From Alentia gelatinosa (taxonomy: Eukaryota > Annelida > Polychaeta > Phyllodocida > Polynoidae), in contig OX465581.1 in assembly GCA_950022655.1 (NCBI GenBank), forward strand, positions 27,065,300 to 27,129,299: 64,000 nucleotides of DNA, written 5' to 3'. The notes below the pieces were generated by a model, which was not told where the DNA came from, ran no database searches, and saw nothing but the letters and a program-made list of their open reading frames with translations. Made by a program: the position numbers and the translations under genes. Positions 21,722 through 30,610 of the stretch are shown in pieces; position 1 is the stretch's first letter, and every line of letters starts with the position of its first letter.

Positions 21722-22723
21722 TTATGAATGTTTGTTTAGGGACCGGATTAGAGCAAGGTTAACGGCCTTTGCATCAGTGTCCTTGATGTAATGTCGGTGG
21801 GAATTGGACCTCCAGCCGCCATAGCGCTGGATGGATAGCTCAGGCATACCCGCCTGGTATGCCTGAGTGGCGGCAGCCTTCCGGAGGCTGTGGAGGGTGT
21901 AATCGGTAGGCTGATTAGCGGTGAGTAGCAGCGCTTTCCACTCCTTGCTCAGAGTCCTGGTCGTTATTACTTGGCCGTCTGCCAGGAGTAAGAACGGGTC
22001 CTCGGGGCTGGCCGTGGGGGCGGCCGCGATCATTTCCCTGACCGCCCGCACCGGACACGAGGACGGTTCGGCGGACGCCTGCAGGGTGACTGTCTTTTCC
22101 TCGCCCACCATCTGCATGTTCTTTGCCGCCTTGACGCGTATCGACACCTGTCTGGGCGAGACCACGACGTCTCGGCGTGACAGGTGTCGCGTCGAGTCGA
22201 ACTTCGTCGCAGATGGTGGGGCGACCTCGCTCTGCCGCAGGGCCGCGTAGAATATCACCAGGATAGCTGCCCGCAGAGCGATGTGTAGGGGTGACTCGTC
22301 GAGGGCCTCGAGGGCTGCCCTGAGGACGTCCATCGGCACCGCCGGCTTGACGTTCGGTTGGTAGGTTTTGTTGCGCCTCATAGCCTCGAGTGCACGTCTC
22401 ACCCTGAAATCCTCCGTCGGCGCGACGTCGCCCCCCGTCAGCCGTAGGTGCGACCGCACGTGTGATAGCTGGTTCGCGACCGTTGCCGGCGAGGGGGCGT
22501 GGTCCGCGACGTATTCGAGGAACGCCGTGGTAAAGCTGACGGTAGGTTTCTGGGGGTCGGCGCCCATCCGGCGGCAGAATGCGAGGTAGGTCGCGACGGC
22601 GGAGCGCTGGTTCGCGACCGTTCCGGGGGCACGCGCCTCGCATTGCCGAGCAGATGCCCTCGTCTGGAGCGATCGTAGCGCCGGATCTGCAGGTGAGACG
22701 TAACACAGGGTTGAACGAAACAT
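21722..22723 (-). CDS. ORF3: tyrosine recombinase
   Basis: This 333-residue protein would join the circular retrotransposon DNA into the genome. The N-terminal part (about 15-130) is the core-binding region (APGTVANQRSAVATYLAFC). The catalytic part has Arg163 in ALRQSEVAP, His278 and Arg281 in HSLRKAAAT, Trp304 in GGWRS and nucleophile Tyr312 in HYIKD, so the full R-H-R-W-Y set is intact. It starts at an ATG at 22723 that lies inside ORF2 in another frame, and stops 38 bp before the inner B repeat. It could be translated by internal or leaky initiation, or as a fusion to ORF2 if a frame change occurs. In the relative at 12-16 kb the same two domains are in one frame. Confidence 0.92.
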   Translation of the reverse strand: MFRSTLCYVSPADPALRSLQTRASARQCEARAPGTVANQRSAVATYLAFCRRMGADPQKPTVSFTTAFLEYVADHAPSPATVANQLSHVRSHLRLTGGDVAPTEDFRVRRALEAMRRNKTYQPNVKPAVPMDVLRAALEALDESPLHIALRAAILVIFYAALRQSEVAPPSATKFDSTRHLSRRDVVVSPRQVSIRVKAAKNMQMVGEEKTVTLQASAEPSSCPVRAVREMIAAAPTASPEDPFLLLADGQVITTRTLSKEWKALLLTANQPTDYTLHSLRKAAATQAYQAGMPELSIQRYGGWRSNSHRHYIKDTDAKAVNLALIRSLNKHS

Positions 22724-24755
22724 GAGTACATGGCATGACCTCGACTAGGGAGTGGAATTTTATGTACCTAGAGGCCGTATCAAAGTCCCTCGAGGTTAGG
22801 TGTGCCCGGCTGAGCGCGTCGGCCACGGTATTGAGGGCACCCGGGACATGTGTGTACACGAAGTCTACTTGTAGTCTAGCCTGCACCATCCAGGCTTGAC
22901 GGGCACACTCGGCCAGGACGGGGTTCCGGGCGCGTCCCGACCGGAGTGCCTGGACGGTGCCCATATTATCGCAGTAGACTTCCACCCGGGTGCCGCGGTC
23001 ACGGTCGGTTAAGAACGTGCACATCGCGTATACCGTGTTGAGGGCCTCGAGCTCCGCAATGCAGGTAACAGGGTCGTTCACAGGACAGACGCGGCCGGAG
23101 TACGAGTAGGTCCCGTCTGTACCCCCGACGCCGGACAGGCACGCGTCCACGATCAGGCACTTGGTCGGGGGGCCTCGGGGGATGAGGGCGTGGCCGTTCC
23201 AACCATCGGCAAAGCGCAGGAACCATTCGAGGTCCTGCCGCATCTCGGAGTTGATGTTAATGTAGTACCCGCCCATCCCCCGGAGGGCCTCGAGCAGCTT
23301 ACTGACAAAGGGGCGCGCAGGCCGGATACACTTGGCTACATGTAACACGCGCCCCAGTATTGATTGCAGCTGGCGTTTCGTCAGCGACCGCTTCTGTGCG
23401 ACCGCCCTGACGTGCTCTCGGACCTCGTGTAGCTTGTCCTCGGGGACGGAGAGCGACATGTCTATGGAATTGATCACGATACCGAGCCACGTGACCACCT
23501 GGCTGGGGGGCTGAGCCTTTTCCCGGGCCTCGGGGAGGCCCAGCTCCTCGAAGAGGGCTCGGGCAATGGCGAAGTCCGAGGCCGCCTTTTCCTCGTCGGG
23601 CGAGAGGATGATAAGGTCGTCCAGATACATGGCGGCCTCGACCCCTTTCTGGCTGAGGATCTTAACTATTGCTTCTGCCACACACTGCATGTGGTAGGAG
23701 GAGGCACGGGCACCAAAGGGCATCGCCGTATCACAGTAGAATGCCTCCCCCCACGCAAAACAGAGCAACGGCCAGTCAAGGGGGTCGCAGCGGAAGTTCT
23801 TGTACGCCCGGGATATATCGATGGTCGACATGAAACTCCCGGGCCCCGAGGCCACCAGGCGGCCGACGAACCCATCCACGGTCGGGAGGCCATGCTCCCG
23901 TTCCTCGCCGTAAACCGAGTTCTTGACGATATAACCGTTGACGCTGTCTTCCTTGGGGTACGTCATATCGGTTATCACTCGGCGATCGGTAGTACCTCTC
24001 TTCTCACGTGTCATTAGAGGCGACACGTGACACCAGGGTAGGAAAGGGGGGGCCTCGAACGGCCCCATGAGGTTGCTGTACCCCTTCTCCTTCCTGATGA
24101 ACTTATCCACCTGCTCCGGGTACCCTGTAGCACTGGGGTGGTTGGGTACCCCGCGGGTATCGCTTATCGGCCCGGCGTAACCCAGTGGGAAGCCGAACCT
24201 GATGAAATCGGTCAGTTCCTTGCTCCCGGGGATCCCGGAGAGATATCGGATCCAGACCGGGATGTTGAGGTCCGTGGGGATCTCGATACGGGCCCCGAGG
24301 GCGTTGGGTAGGCCCGTGCGCCTCACAATATCGTAGATGTGGGCGTGGTCCGGCGGCCCGTGTGCTGCGAACTGCGGCCAGTTGGTTCTCCTGTGTCCGG
24401 CGAACGCCTCGGGGTCGGTCCGGACTCCGGCGACAGGTATCCCGGTCTCACAGAACTTTCTGACGGCAGCAAAGTCGATGGGACTGAGTTCGCGGCCGTC
24501 CTCCCGGGGCAATTGCCGAGCCAATTGCTCCGCTTCCCCGCTAACACTACCACAGGCGGGAGTGTATTCCTCGGTGGGCGGGGCTGCACGCTCCGTGCTT
24601 CCCCCCACATGCGCGGCACGCGCTGTTGTTGTCACGTGGGGGGTGACGTCATCACTCCTGCACTCTTTGATCGGGTCCCCCTCGCCGAGTGCACTCGTAC
24701 CGAGGCCGAGGGGTGCGTCTCGCGCCACGCTCACTCGCGGGGCGCGTCCGGTCCG
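21915..24755 (-). CDS. ORF2: reverse transcriptase and RNase H
   Basis: This open frame has about 939 codons, counted from the GTG at 24734. It would copy the element's RNA into DNA in a cytoplasmic or nuclear particle. After a linker of about 90 residues comes a conserved Ngaro/DIRS block (RRTNWPQF, GFPLGYAGPISDTRGVPNHP). Reverse transcriptase motif A has Asp306 in STIDISRAYKNF, motif C is YLDDLI at 370-375, and WLGIVI is near 416. RNase H has Asp530 (VDACLSG), Glu561 (AELEAL), Asp589 (YCDN) and Asp639 (VADALSRA), all present. The last ~265 codons overlap ORF3 and are Arg/Gly/Pro-rich, probably a by-product of that overlap. There is no ATG before the RT domain, so entry is by -1 frameshift from ORF1 at 24755-24761. 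Confidence 0.92.
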   Translation of the reverse strand, partial: RTGRAPRVSVARDAPLGLGTSALGEGDPIKECRSDDVTPHVTTTARAAHVGGSTERAAPPTEEYTPACGSVSGEAEQLARQLPREDGRELSPIDFAAVRKFCETGIPVAGVRTDPEAFAGHRRTNWPQFAAHGPPDHAHIYDIVRRTGLPNALGARIEIPTDLNIPVWIRYLSGIPGSKELTDFIRFGFPLGYAGPISDTRGVPNHPSATGYPEQVDKFIRKEKGYSNLMGPFEAPPFLPWCHVSPLMTREKRGTTDRRVITDMTYPKEDSVNGYIVKNSVYGEEREHGLPTVDGFVGRLVASGPGSFMSTIDISRAYKNFRCDPLDWPLLCFAWGEAFYCDTAMPFGARASSYHMQCVAEAIVKILSQKGVEAAMYLDDLIILSPDEEKAASDFAIARALFEELGLPEAREKAQPPSQVVTWLGIVINSIDMSLSVPEDKLHEVREHVRAVAQKRSLTKRQLQSILGRVLHVAKCIRPARPFVSKLLEALRGMGGYYININSEMRQDLEWFLRFADGWNGHALIPRGPPTKCLIVDACLSGVGGTDGTYSYSGRVCPVNDPVTCIAELEALNTVYAMCTFLTDRDRGTRVEVYCDNMGTVQALRSGRARNPVLAECARQAWMVQARLQVDFVYTHVPGALNTVADALSRAHLTSRDFDTASRYIKFHSLVEVMPCTHVSFNPVLRLTCRSGATIAPDEGICSAMRGACPRNGREPALRRRDLPRILPPDGRRPPETYRQLYHGVPRIRRGPRPLAGNGREPAITRAVAPTADGGRRRADGGFQGETCTRGYEAQQNLPTERQAGGADGRPQGSPRGPRRVTPTHRSAGSYPGDILRGPAAERGRPTICDEVRLDATPVTPRRRGLAQTGVDTRQGGKEHADGGRGKDSHPAGVRRTVLVSGAGGQGNDRGRPHGQPRGPVLTPGRRPSNNDQDSEQGVESAATHR

Positions 24756-24761
24756 TTTTTT
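24721..24761 (-). promoter_or_regulatory. Predicted -1 ribosomal frameshift site
   Basis: In sense orientation the zero-frame codons TCA AAA AAC contain the heptamer A AAA AAC (plus-strand 24755-24761) nine codons before the ORF1 stop. An 8-nt spacer (24754-24747) follows. Then CGCGCC (24746-24741) pairs with GGCGCG (24726-24721) around a 14-nt loop. Slipping one base back puts ribosomes directly into the ORF2 frame, which is open from that point. Heptamer phase, spacer length and stem position match the canonical eukaryotic -1 signal. Use in vivo is inferred. Confidence 0.8.
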
Positions 24762-25873
24762 GAAGCCGTGCCGTGTTGTTTCTGCACTCCTAGTTCGGTG
24801 GGGCGGACCGTGTGTCCGGCGTGCGGCGTCCTTCGTGGGGCGGGTGCGGATGTTGGTGCAGCGTTGTCATAACCCGCACCATACACGAGTTTCCTGTTGC
24901 ACGCGTGTATAGAGTGCGTGCACATCCGCCCCACCGAATCGCAGAACGAACAAACATGAACCCATTTGATCTGCCCGTCCTGATGTCCGTTCCGTAGGCG
25001 ACAACCTCGCTCCGAGTTGTACGCCCGGCAGGGGAGCTCTCGGGCTCCGTCCCTTCCTCCGTCTTGACCGTTAGGGGCGCTGGTGGCGGCCGTCATAGCT
25101 ATGCGTACGCGTTCGTCTTGAATGCGCACGTGGTCCGACCAGTACACACGGCCGGCCTCTACCTGATCGAATATGTAGTTAGACCACCTCCTAACCGCGG
25201 GCCACGGCCGTGTCTGGGCGTCCACCGTTACCTGCGAGAGGTGCCTGTACATGTCTCGACGGTCGCCCTCGGGTATCGCCCGCTCGTCCTCCATCATCAG
25301 TAAGAATGCGCTCACATACTCCATGGGGGCCAGGCTTCCCCTAACCTCGAGCTTTTGTGACATGGTATACAAGCCCTCACGTTCGACATACATATACGGC
25401 TTAGAAATGAGTTTATGTACGGTCAAGTCAGATGAAAACCTACCGGCCGTGCGCTCATGCCGAATGCCCTCGCGGTCGATCTCTCGCTGGAGCAGTTCCT
25501 CGCTCAGGTAGCGTTCCCTGAGTTGTCTGGGTGCGGGCAGCCTCGACGTCTGGTCCTGGGCCCAGTCTCTTGTCCGGTCCTTGGCCGTGGAGCGTGCCTC
25601 TCGGACCGTCGGTTGTGTAGCCCTGGTCGGCGACCGTTGTCGTGCCATCGCCTGCATCGTCTGAAACATACTATCCATCGTCCTTCCCATCTTTTCCATG
25701 TTGGACTCGAGCTTCGAGATCCTAGCCGTTTTTACCGTGCGCCCGCTGTCCGAGACCGACTCGATGTTCTCGTTGGACTCGGCCGTTTCCTGGAGAGTGG
25801 CCTCCGATTCCACCGTGGATTCCGTCGGCTTCGATGTGCTGGGCACCGGGGTATTCCTCGTCGTAGGACCCAT
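24731..25873 (-). CDS. ORF1: Gag-like nucleocapsid protein
   Basis: This 380-residue protein starts at the first ATG, 25873 (context AGAAATGG), which gives MGPTTRNTPVP, comparable to MAPKTRG in the broken relative. Residues about 50-80 are heptad-rich (ISKLESNMEKMGRTMDSMFQ) and likely a coiled coil. A conserved middle block has RQLRERY and SKPYMYVEREG. Residues about 282-325 form a Cys/His cluster (CRAYNSERGC, then HVCSFCDS, MCTHSIHACN), as in nucleic-acid-binding Gag-like proteins of this group. It probably packages element RNA. The stop overlaps the start of the ORF2 frame, and the final codons carry the slippery heptamer. Confidence 0.88.
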   Translation of the reverse strand: MGPTTRNTPVPSTSKPTESTVESEATLQETAESNENIESVSDSGRTVKTARISKLESNMEKMGRTMDSMFQTMQAMARQRSPTRATQPTVREARSTAKDRTRDWAQDQTSRLPAPRQLRERYLSEELLQREIDREGIRHERTAGRFSSDLTVHKLISKPYMYVEREGLYTMSQKLEVRGSLAPMEYVSAFLLMMEDERAIPEGDRRDMYRHLSQVTVDAQTRPWPAVRRWSNYIFDQVEAGRVYWSDHVRIQDERVRIAMTAATSAPNGQDGGRDGARELPCRAYNSERGCRLRNGHQDGQIKWVHVCSFCDSVGRMCTHSIHACNRKLVYGAGYDNAAPTSAPAPRRTPHAGHTVRPTELGVQKQHGTASKNGPDAPRE

Positions 25874-25955
25874 TTCTCCTTTCGCTGTACCGTATCGCGT
25901 GTATGGGGGTGCTAGCCTGTACTCGGGGAGTATGAGGCGAAGCACGTGGCCAAGA

Positions 25956-26160
25956 GACGAAAATTGGTACTGTAGTACGTGCGTACTGCAGGGCGGGTGA
26001 AGGAGAAGTGAGGCCGGGGTCTGGACCGGGCTGTACCACGTGACTGCGTAGTAAGTGTGAAAGCCGCGAGGGGGCAGGAGGGGCGCCCGTGAGGCGCGGT
26101 AGAGGGGGACACCGGGGGAAGCAATGACTACCCCTGAGCAAAGCCCATGAGTAACCCATT
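25956..26160 (-). repeat. A repeat, 5' terminal copy (A1)
   Basis: It is identical as read to 21214-21418. In sense orientation it is the 5' end of the element and should contain the promoter. The 22-bp palindrome is at 25970-25991. Its outer end GAGTAACCCATT runs directly into the right remnant of the interrupted MITE. Confidence 0.95.
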
Positions 26161-26172
26161 GTGAATTCCTCT
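26161..26172. mobile_element. Right remnant of the MITE split by the Ngaro-like element
   Basis: GTGAATTCCTC matches the right terminus GTGAATTCCACT of other family copies (for example 32605-32617) and completes the unit begun at 20767. Confidence 0.7.
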
Positions 26173-26449
26173 TTTACATCATGTCCTCGACCGTCCCGCC
26201 AATGGATTTTGGGCAAATTGTAAGTCAACGTGGAACTTTTATGGCATTTTAATGGTATTTGCCCGCTCAGCACAAAATTGGCCATCGACCTAAGACACAC
26301 CCCATCAAGTTAAGACTGCTGTATATTGACATGGTCTTGCTGGGTCTGGTCAGCACACCGCTGTAACTCCGCCGTACATCAACTTACATTTGAAACCTAA
26401 CAGGTCGCCGGCGCATTCACATTGACCTAAGGCCAATGCGAATTTTACT

Positions 26450-26995
26450 CTTCTTCCACGGTCTTGTCCGTGCTGGGTTGGCCAGGTGCAGCAAGAGGAA
26501 CTGGAACAGATCCCAGATCCATTTGTCTTGAGGCTTCAACTTGTCAACACCTTGGCCCCAGATTGCTGGAACCAGGCGGATTCGGCAAAGATCCACATAC
26601 TGAGGTACCAAGTGCTGAGTTCCCTGGTGGGGCGGCCAATCCATTTCACATGCTGTTCCAACAGCAGATCTTTGTGGACGGTGTCCAGGATGCACTGGAC
26701 TGCTTGGCATATAGTTCGGGATTATGCGGAAGGAACAAGTTTATATCATCCTTCTGTTCCTCGCTGAATTTGGCGACAGTCCGGTGAAAGCAGTTATGTA
26801 GACCGGGGTGAGCAGGACTGGCACGCGCATCAGGTGCAGAGTCAGTATCTGCTCCTTGAGGATCACCAGCAGCATTCTCTGGGGTATGTGGAGCAGCATC
26901 CGGTGCATCTGGTGCTGCATCCTGTTGTACAGGCTTTGCAGGCTCTAGCAGGAGTGTCGGCAGGTGTGTCAGGAGGTGTGTCTGTAGCCGTCTTG
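26450..26995 (-). pseudogene. Broken MADF-domain gene, Harbinger-associated type
   Basis: On the minus strand, a Pro/Ala/Asp-rich leader (about 26935-26800) precedes FSEEQKDDINLFLPHNPELY, the start of a MADF-like DNA-binding domain. After a frameshift near 26705, KDLLLEQHVKWIGRPTRELS and TWYLSMWIF follow. After a second shift near 26560, KLKPQDKWIWDLFQFLLLHL completes it. Order and spacing fit MADF-type proteins, whose relatives accompany PIF/Harbinger transposases. No DDE transposase was found nearby. Two frameshifts make it a relic, and a non-transposon origin is possible. Confidence 0.55.
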
Positions 26996-27600
26996 GCCCT
27001 GTGTGTTCTGGTACATGGAGGCATCTTGACTACGAAATGTATGGTAGAGCTGCTCAAAGTGGAATAAACACCTATCTGCCATGCTCTCTTATATATACCA
27101 AAGTGGATGCAAGTTGACAGGAATGAATCTAACTTGGTCTGAACTCGACCTACTAGGCCTTAGGTGGACACGAAGATGAAAAAAAAGTTGCCATAAGTCG
27201 CCTTAAGTCATCGTGCTTCATTACCCCCTGGAGCTTGCATTGGCCATGATGAACTTGACACGCCGTAAGTTGGTGGGCTTCCTGACTGGACCGGACTCAA
27301 GTCGAAGGCCTCTGTGAGAAATAAGCGCCCAAAGCCCAACAACTTACAATCACTGAGCTCAATAATTTAAGTCGAATTAATGCCTGTGGCTGAAGCCCCA
27401 TTGACTTTAGGTGAACCCTGACAGTCATAAACAACGGGGGGTTGCCTGGACTGTTGTGGCAGATTTTTGACAGTCAGAAATTTTCCCCGGCAACGCCACG
27501 ACCATCAAGTCAACTTACGATTCGTAATGCTGACACCCTACTTAAGGCGAAATAGCCATCGAGATGCGGCTGTCAGGACTGTCGGGATTGTCGGGCTGAT
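26996..27600. other. TAAGTYRAC-rich sequence, possible transposon flank
   Basis: Versions of CAACTTAC / GTAAGTTG recur at about 26219, 26382, 27254, 27344, 27511 and again at 28575. They may be subterminal binding motifs of the transposon that carried the MADF gene. No coding sequence is seen. Confidence 0.3.
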
Positions 27601-27619
27601 GTTTCAAACCTAGCATCAG

Positions 27620-27817
27620 AAATCAAAGTCTCATAAGATTCTGTACCTCATTAGGGGCAGTTGTCAAAAACAATTGCAGAAAAAACACTTGTCTCTGGGA
27701 AATGGAACTGCAGCATTCAGACAAGGAGATGTTCCAGTTTTCCAGTAGAGAATCTCTGAGGGTTTTGTCTCAGACATACACCCAATGAGGTATGAATTCC
27801 ATCTTGTGAATTCCACT
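27620..27817 (+). mobile_element. Harbinger-like MITE, right half
   Basis: It contains CTGGGAAATGGAACTGCAGC, a CTCTGAGGGTTTTGTCTCAGACA block, and the end GTGAATTCCACTTAT, as in 10500-10652. Confidence 0.65.
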
Positions 27818-27823
27818 TATTAA

Positions 27824-28050
27824 ACAGGGTTCAGATGATGGAATTCATGTACCTCTCAGGGTGTTTGTTTGAGACAAATCCTGCTGAGATTCTGTACCTG
27901 AACACAATCTCTTTGTCTAAATTGCAGGGCTCCATTTCCTTGAGACATGTTTTCCCCTTTATCCTTGGTGATGATGCCTTCGCTCTCAGGAGTTTGATGA
28001 CGAAGCCATATGGGAGAAGCGTATCTACAACTACCGCATCTCCCTTGGCA
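27824..28050 (+). mobile_element. Harbinger-like MITE, left half
   Basis: GGAATTCATGTACCTCTCAG, then GGTGTTTGTTTGAGACAAATCCTGCTGAGA, corresponds to the family's end read from the other side, as at 20767. It lies almost directly after the previous copy. Confidence 0.55.
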
Positions 28051-30434
28051 GGTGTGTTGTGGAGTCCTCAATTTACATTTATCTGGTCTTTTCGACAGTG
28101 TGCCGTAGTGGCCATGATCTTTACTTTACTTCTTTGCACTAAGTATGTACATACACCACTGTTTAGTCTGTTTCATAATACACCTTTAATCATACTTGAG
28201 GTTACGGCGGCTGCTTTTCTATTTACAAAAGTTCAGTTTACTATATTTCACTTTCATTATTCTATTCGCTTCAAGTATTCAATTTCAAGTTAAGTCAATG
28301 GTGATAAGTAGTTTAATTTTGCAATGAGGTAAGTATTTGAGTAGTCACTAATTTTACAATTACTTCGGTATATGTTGAGATAATAGTTCTTTTTATTAAA
28401 GTGTATGAGGGAAAATGATGAGAGTGAACTTTCATAAGGCAACAAAGGTATATATCAAATTTCATAAGTTAACACTTCATAGCATTCATTTCTCACTGGA
28501 ACCACTCTCCCTTCTTGGGCCACTCTCCATTCTTGTTGGGGGGTGTTGTCAGAGCGGCCAGTGTTGCTGTTGACTTACGATGACAAACTACAGTTTCTTA
28601 AGGCCGACTGGGGTTAGTTGAGGTCTGCGGCGGAAGCCACGATTCGTAAGCCTGGTGACTTGAGGCACCCCAGGGTAGACCCAGCATACTATGATGGTGA
28701 CCTACTGAGGCGGATGAAACTGTTGGGGTGCTAGTGTATACCTAGTTTTAATCTCATATGCATCATTGACGAAGTTGTGTATATTCGCGAACTGTCATGT
28801 ATGAATGAATTGTATGTTATGAAACGTACCTGATGTGTTACACAGGTAGCGCCATGGGAATATCAAAACCCAAGATATGTCATTTTAGCTGAGTGTCTCT
28901 TGGTAAACATCACTGGGCACTAATAAATGGGGTACCTGGCACTGGCCCAGTACGCATGAATCCATACTTCCAGAAAACTAGACTAAACTATTGTTGCCGC
29001 AAAACTACTCTTTCCTAAGAAAACAGAATTAATTTTCATTTCTGATTGAAGGAACATGTGTATGTGTAATGAGCGTTTCCCCTTGCCGATTATTGCCACC
29101 GATATTTGCATTCAGCACCGACGAAATCTCTGTTAGATTACTCAGAAGCAGGATGCATTTTACAACCAATAATTGGTCGACCACCACCTTCATTTCCCAT
29201 GAAAAGACTAGTTAGCTATTTTGAGTATCAATGTTCTCAAACCTTTTACTTGTCTTTTTCATCGGCAGGTAGAAATGCCATATAAGTGATTTACACGTCA
29301 ATCATAGAGGTCATTTCTAGGTCCATTATTACCTAGGTGGTCAATAATCAGTATATAGAAGCAAAACTTTGTGATCAGGTGGAAACGGTGTGTGTTCTTT
29401 GGGTCACCGAATCTTGGGCAGAGATTGACGTTTCTGAAAAGTGCAAATATTCGGAGCCGTTTGAGTCAGTAGGTGGAAACGCCATGATACATTATCTTTA
29501 AATTGGAAAGGAGATTGCATTTCTTTGTCACGTGTTTCAGTATGGGTCTCATAATCGATGTCTGGAAGTTGCTTGATGTTTTGCAAACATTATTCACATC
29601 ATTTAGGAACTCTACTGTTTTTCTTTAATGACCTCAGTTTTCTTCATTACTACAATAAAAAACATGTCTTATTCTTCATATAGTTTTAACATAAACATCG
29701 TCTTTTCAAGATGAAATGCAGCCACATTTCAATGGTTTAACTAATTTGTGTATTCAAGTGGTTCTTATTTTCCTATCTTGTATTGAAAGATCCAATTGTA
29801 CTTAGACGAGTTACATCAACGGTTTTCAGAAACGGTACAGAATATGATAAAATTGAACATAACTTGCATATTTAATGTATCACGTTGATTAGATATCATA
29901 GGATTCCTAATTTCTTTTGGGTGCAAGGCAACGGAGAACGTTATTTCTTTTCAATCAGAATGATAACAAACAACTAAAATCATGTTGCAACTGCAAATCT
30001 TAATATATGGTAGACTCGGGACCGCTATTCCGCTGGGACTTAGCTACAATGGTCATTTATAAGATTCTTCAAGCTCATTTTTTACCATCTCCTCTCTCAG
30101 TGGTTCACACTGCTAAACAGAAAGATTTCTTGTCAGCGACATACATCTGGTTTCATTAGTGAGAGTAAATTTGACATTTGGGTCTTCAAACATGCGGTCC
30201 TTAGGTTCGGTGGCCGCAATAGTATGGCCGACAGTCGTATGACTGAGCGTTTTGTAAACAAAAGATAGGGAGAAAGGTTTGGGATGACTCAAAATATCCG
30301 TAATGGTGGGGTGGTCGTAATTGCGAGGTGGCCGTTCGGTTAGTCTATTGTAATTGTTTTCAACCTAAGAAGGAGGAAAGTGCTCTTTCTTCTTGTATTT
30401 TGTTTGTGTATGACTGGTAAACAGCCTTCTAATA
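28051..30434. other. No gene recognised
   Basis: The sequence is AT-rich and apparently unique, except for 28550-28740, which is GC-richer and carries GTTGACTTACGATG-type motifs like those around 27510. Open frames are short. Confidence 0.45.
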
Positions 30435-30610
30435 TAAGGCCTGGCGTCCACTGTGATCTCGATACACTACGATGGGCCTAGTATTACCAGAAACAAAATC
30501 GGTATCGCGTTGGAAAGTCAGCTTTAATCCGTAGCCGATACACCCGAGGATGCACCCGATGCACGCATCATAGGGTCTATCGCAGGTTACCGGGAGCTGT
30601 AAACTCCGGG
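30435..30610 (+). mobile_element. MITE fragment, TAAGGCCTGGCGTCCAC end
   Basis: The left end TAAGGCCTGGCGTCCAC matches the terminus of the element at 2601-2878, and GATAC/TATCG motifs follow. No inverted partner is found downstream, so the right end is lost. Confidence 0.5.

Larger units (their letters stand above)
20905..26160 (-). mobile_element. Complete Ngaro-like tyrosine-recombinase retrotransposon
   Basis: The layout in sense (minus) order is: A1 26160-25956, ORF1, ORF2, ORF3, B1 21683-21415, A2 21418-21214, a 40-bp linker, B2 21173-20905. B1 and A2 share the bases CATT at 21415-21418. A1/A2 and B1/B2 are identical as read. These are the split direct repeats of Ngaro/PAT-type elements, which replicate through a circular intermediate and insert by tyrosine recombinase rather than a DDE integrase. 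With RT, RNase H and recombinase in that order and no methyltransferase, Ngaro is favoured. The coding region is visibly GC-richer than its surroundings. Confidence 0.93.

Noticed and set aside
21915..22700. The last ~265 codons of ORF2 as a separate functional domain (for example a methyltransferase or hydrolase)
   Set aside because: The segment lies wholly under the recombinase ORF in another frame, is Arg/Gly/Pro-rich, and shows no catalytic motif. High GC lowers stop frequency and explains its openness.
25874..25945. Upstream extension of ORF1 by 24 codons
   Set aside because: The extension begins at a GTG, not an ATG. The first ATG at 25873 has good context and matches the start of the relative at 12263.
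20905..26160. DIRS1 or PAT classification
   Set aside because: DIRS1-type elements have inverted terminal repeats and both DIRS1 and PAT carry a methyltransferase-like domain. Here repeats are split direct and RNase H is followed immediately by the recombinase.
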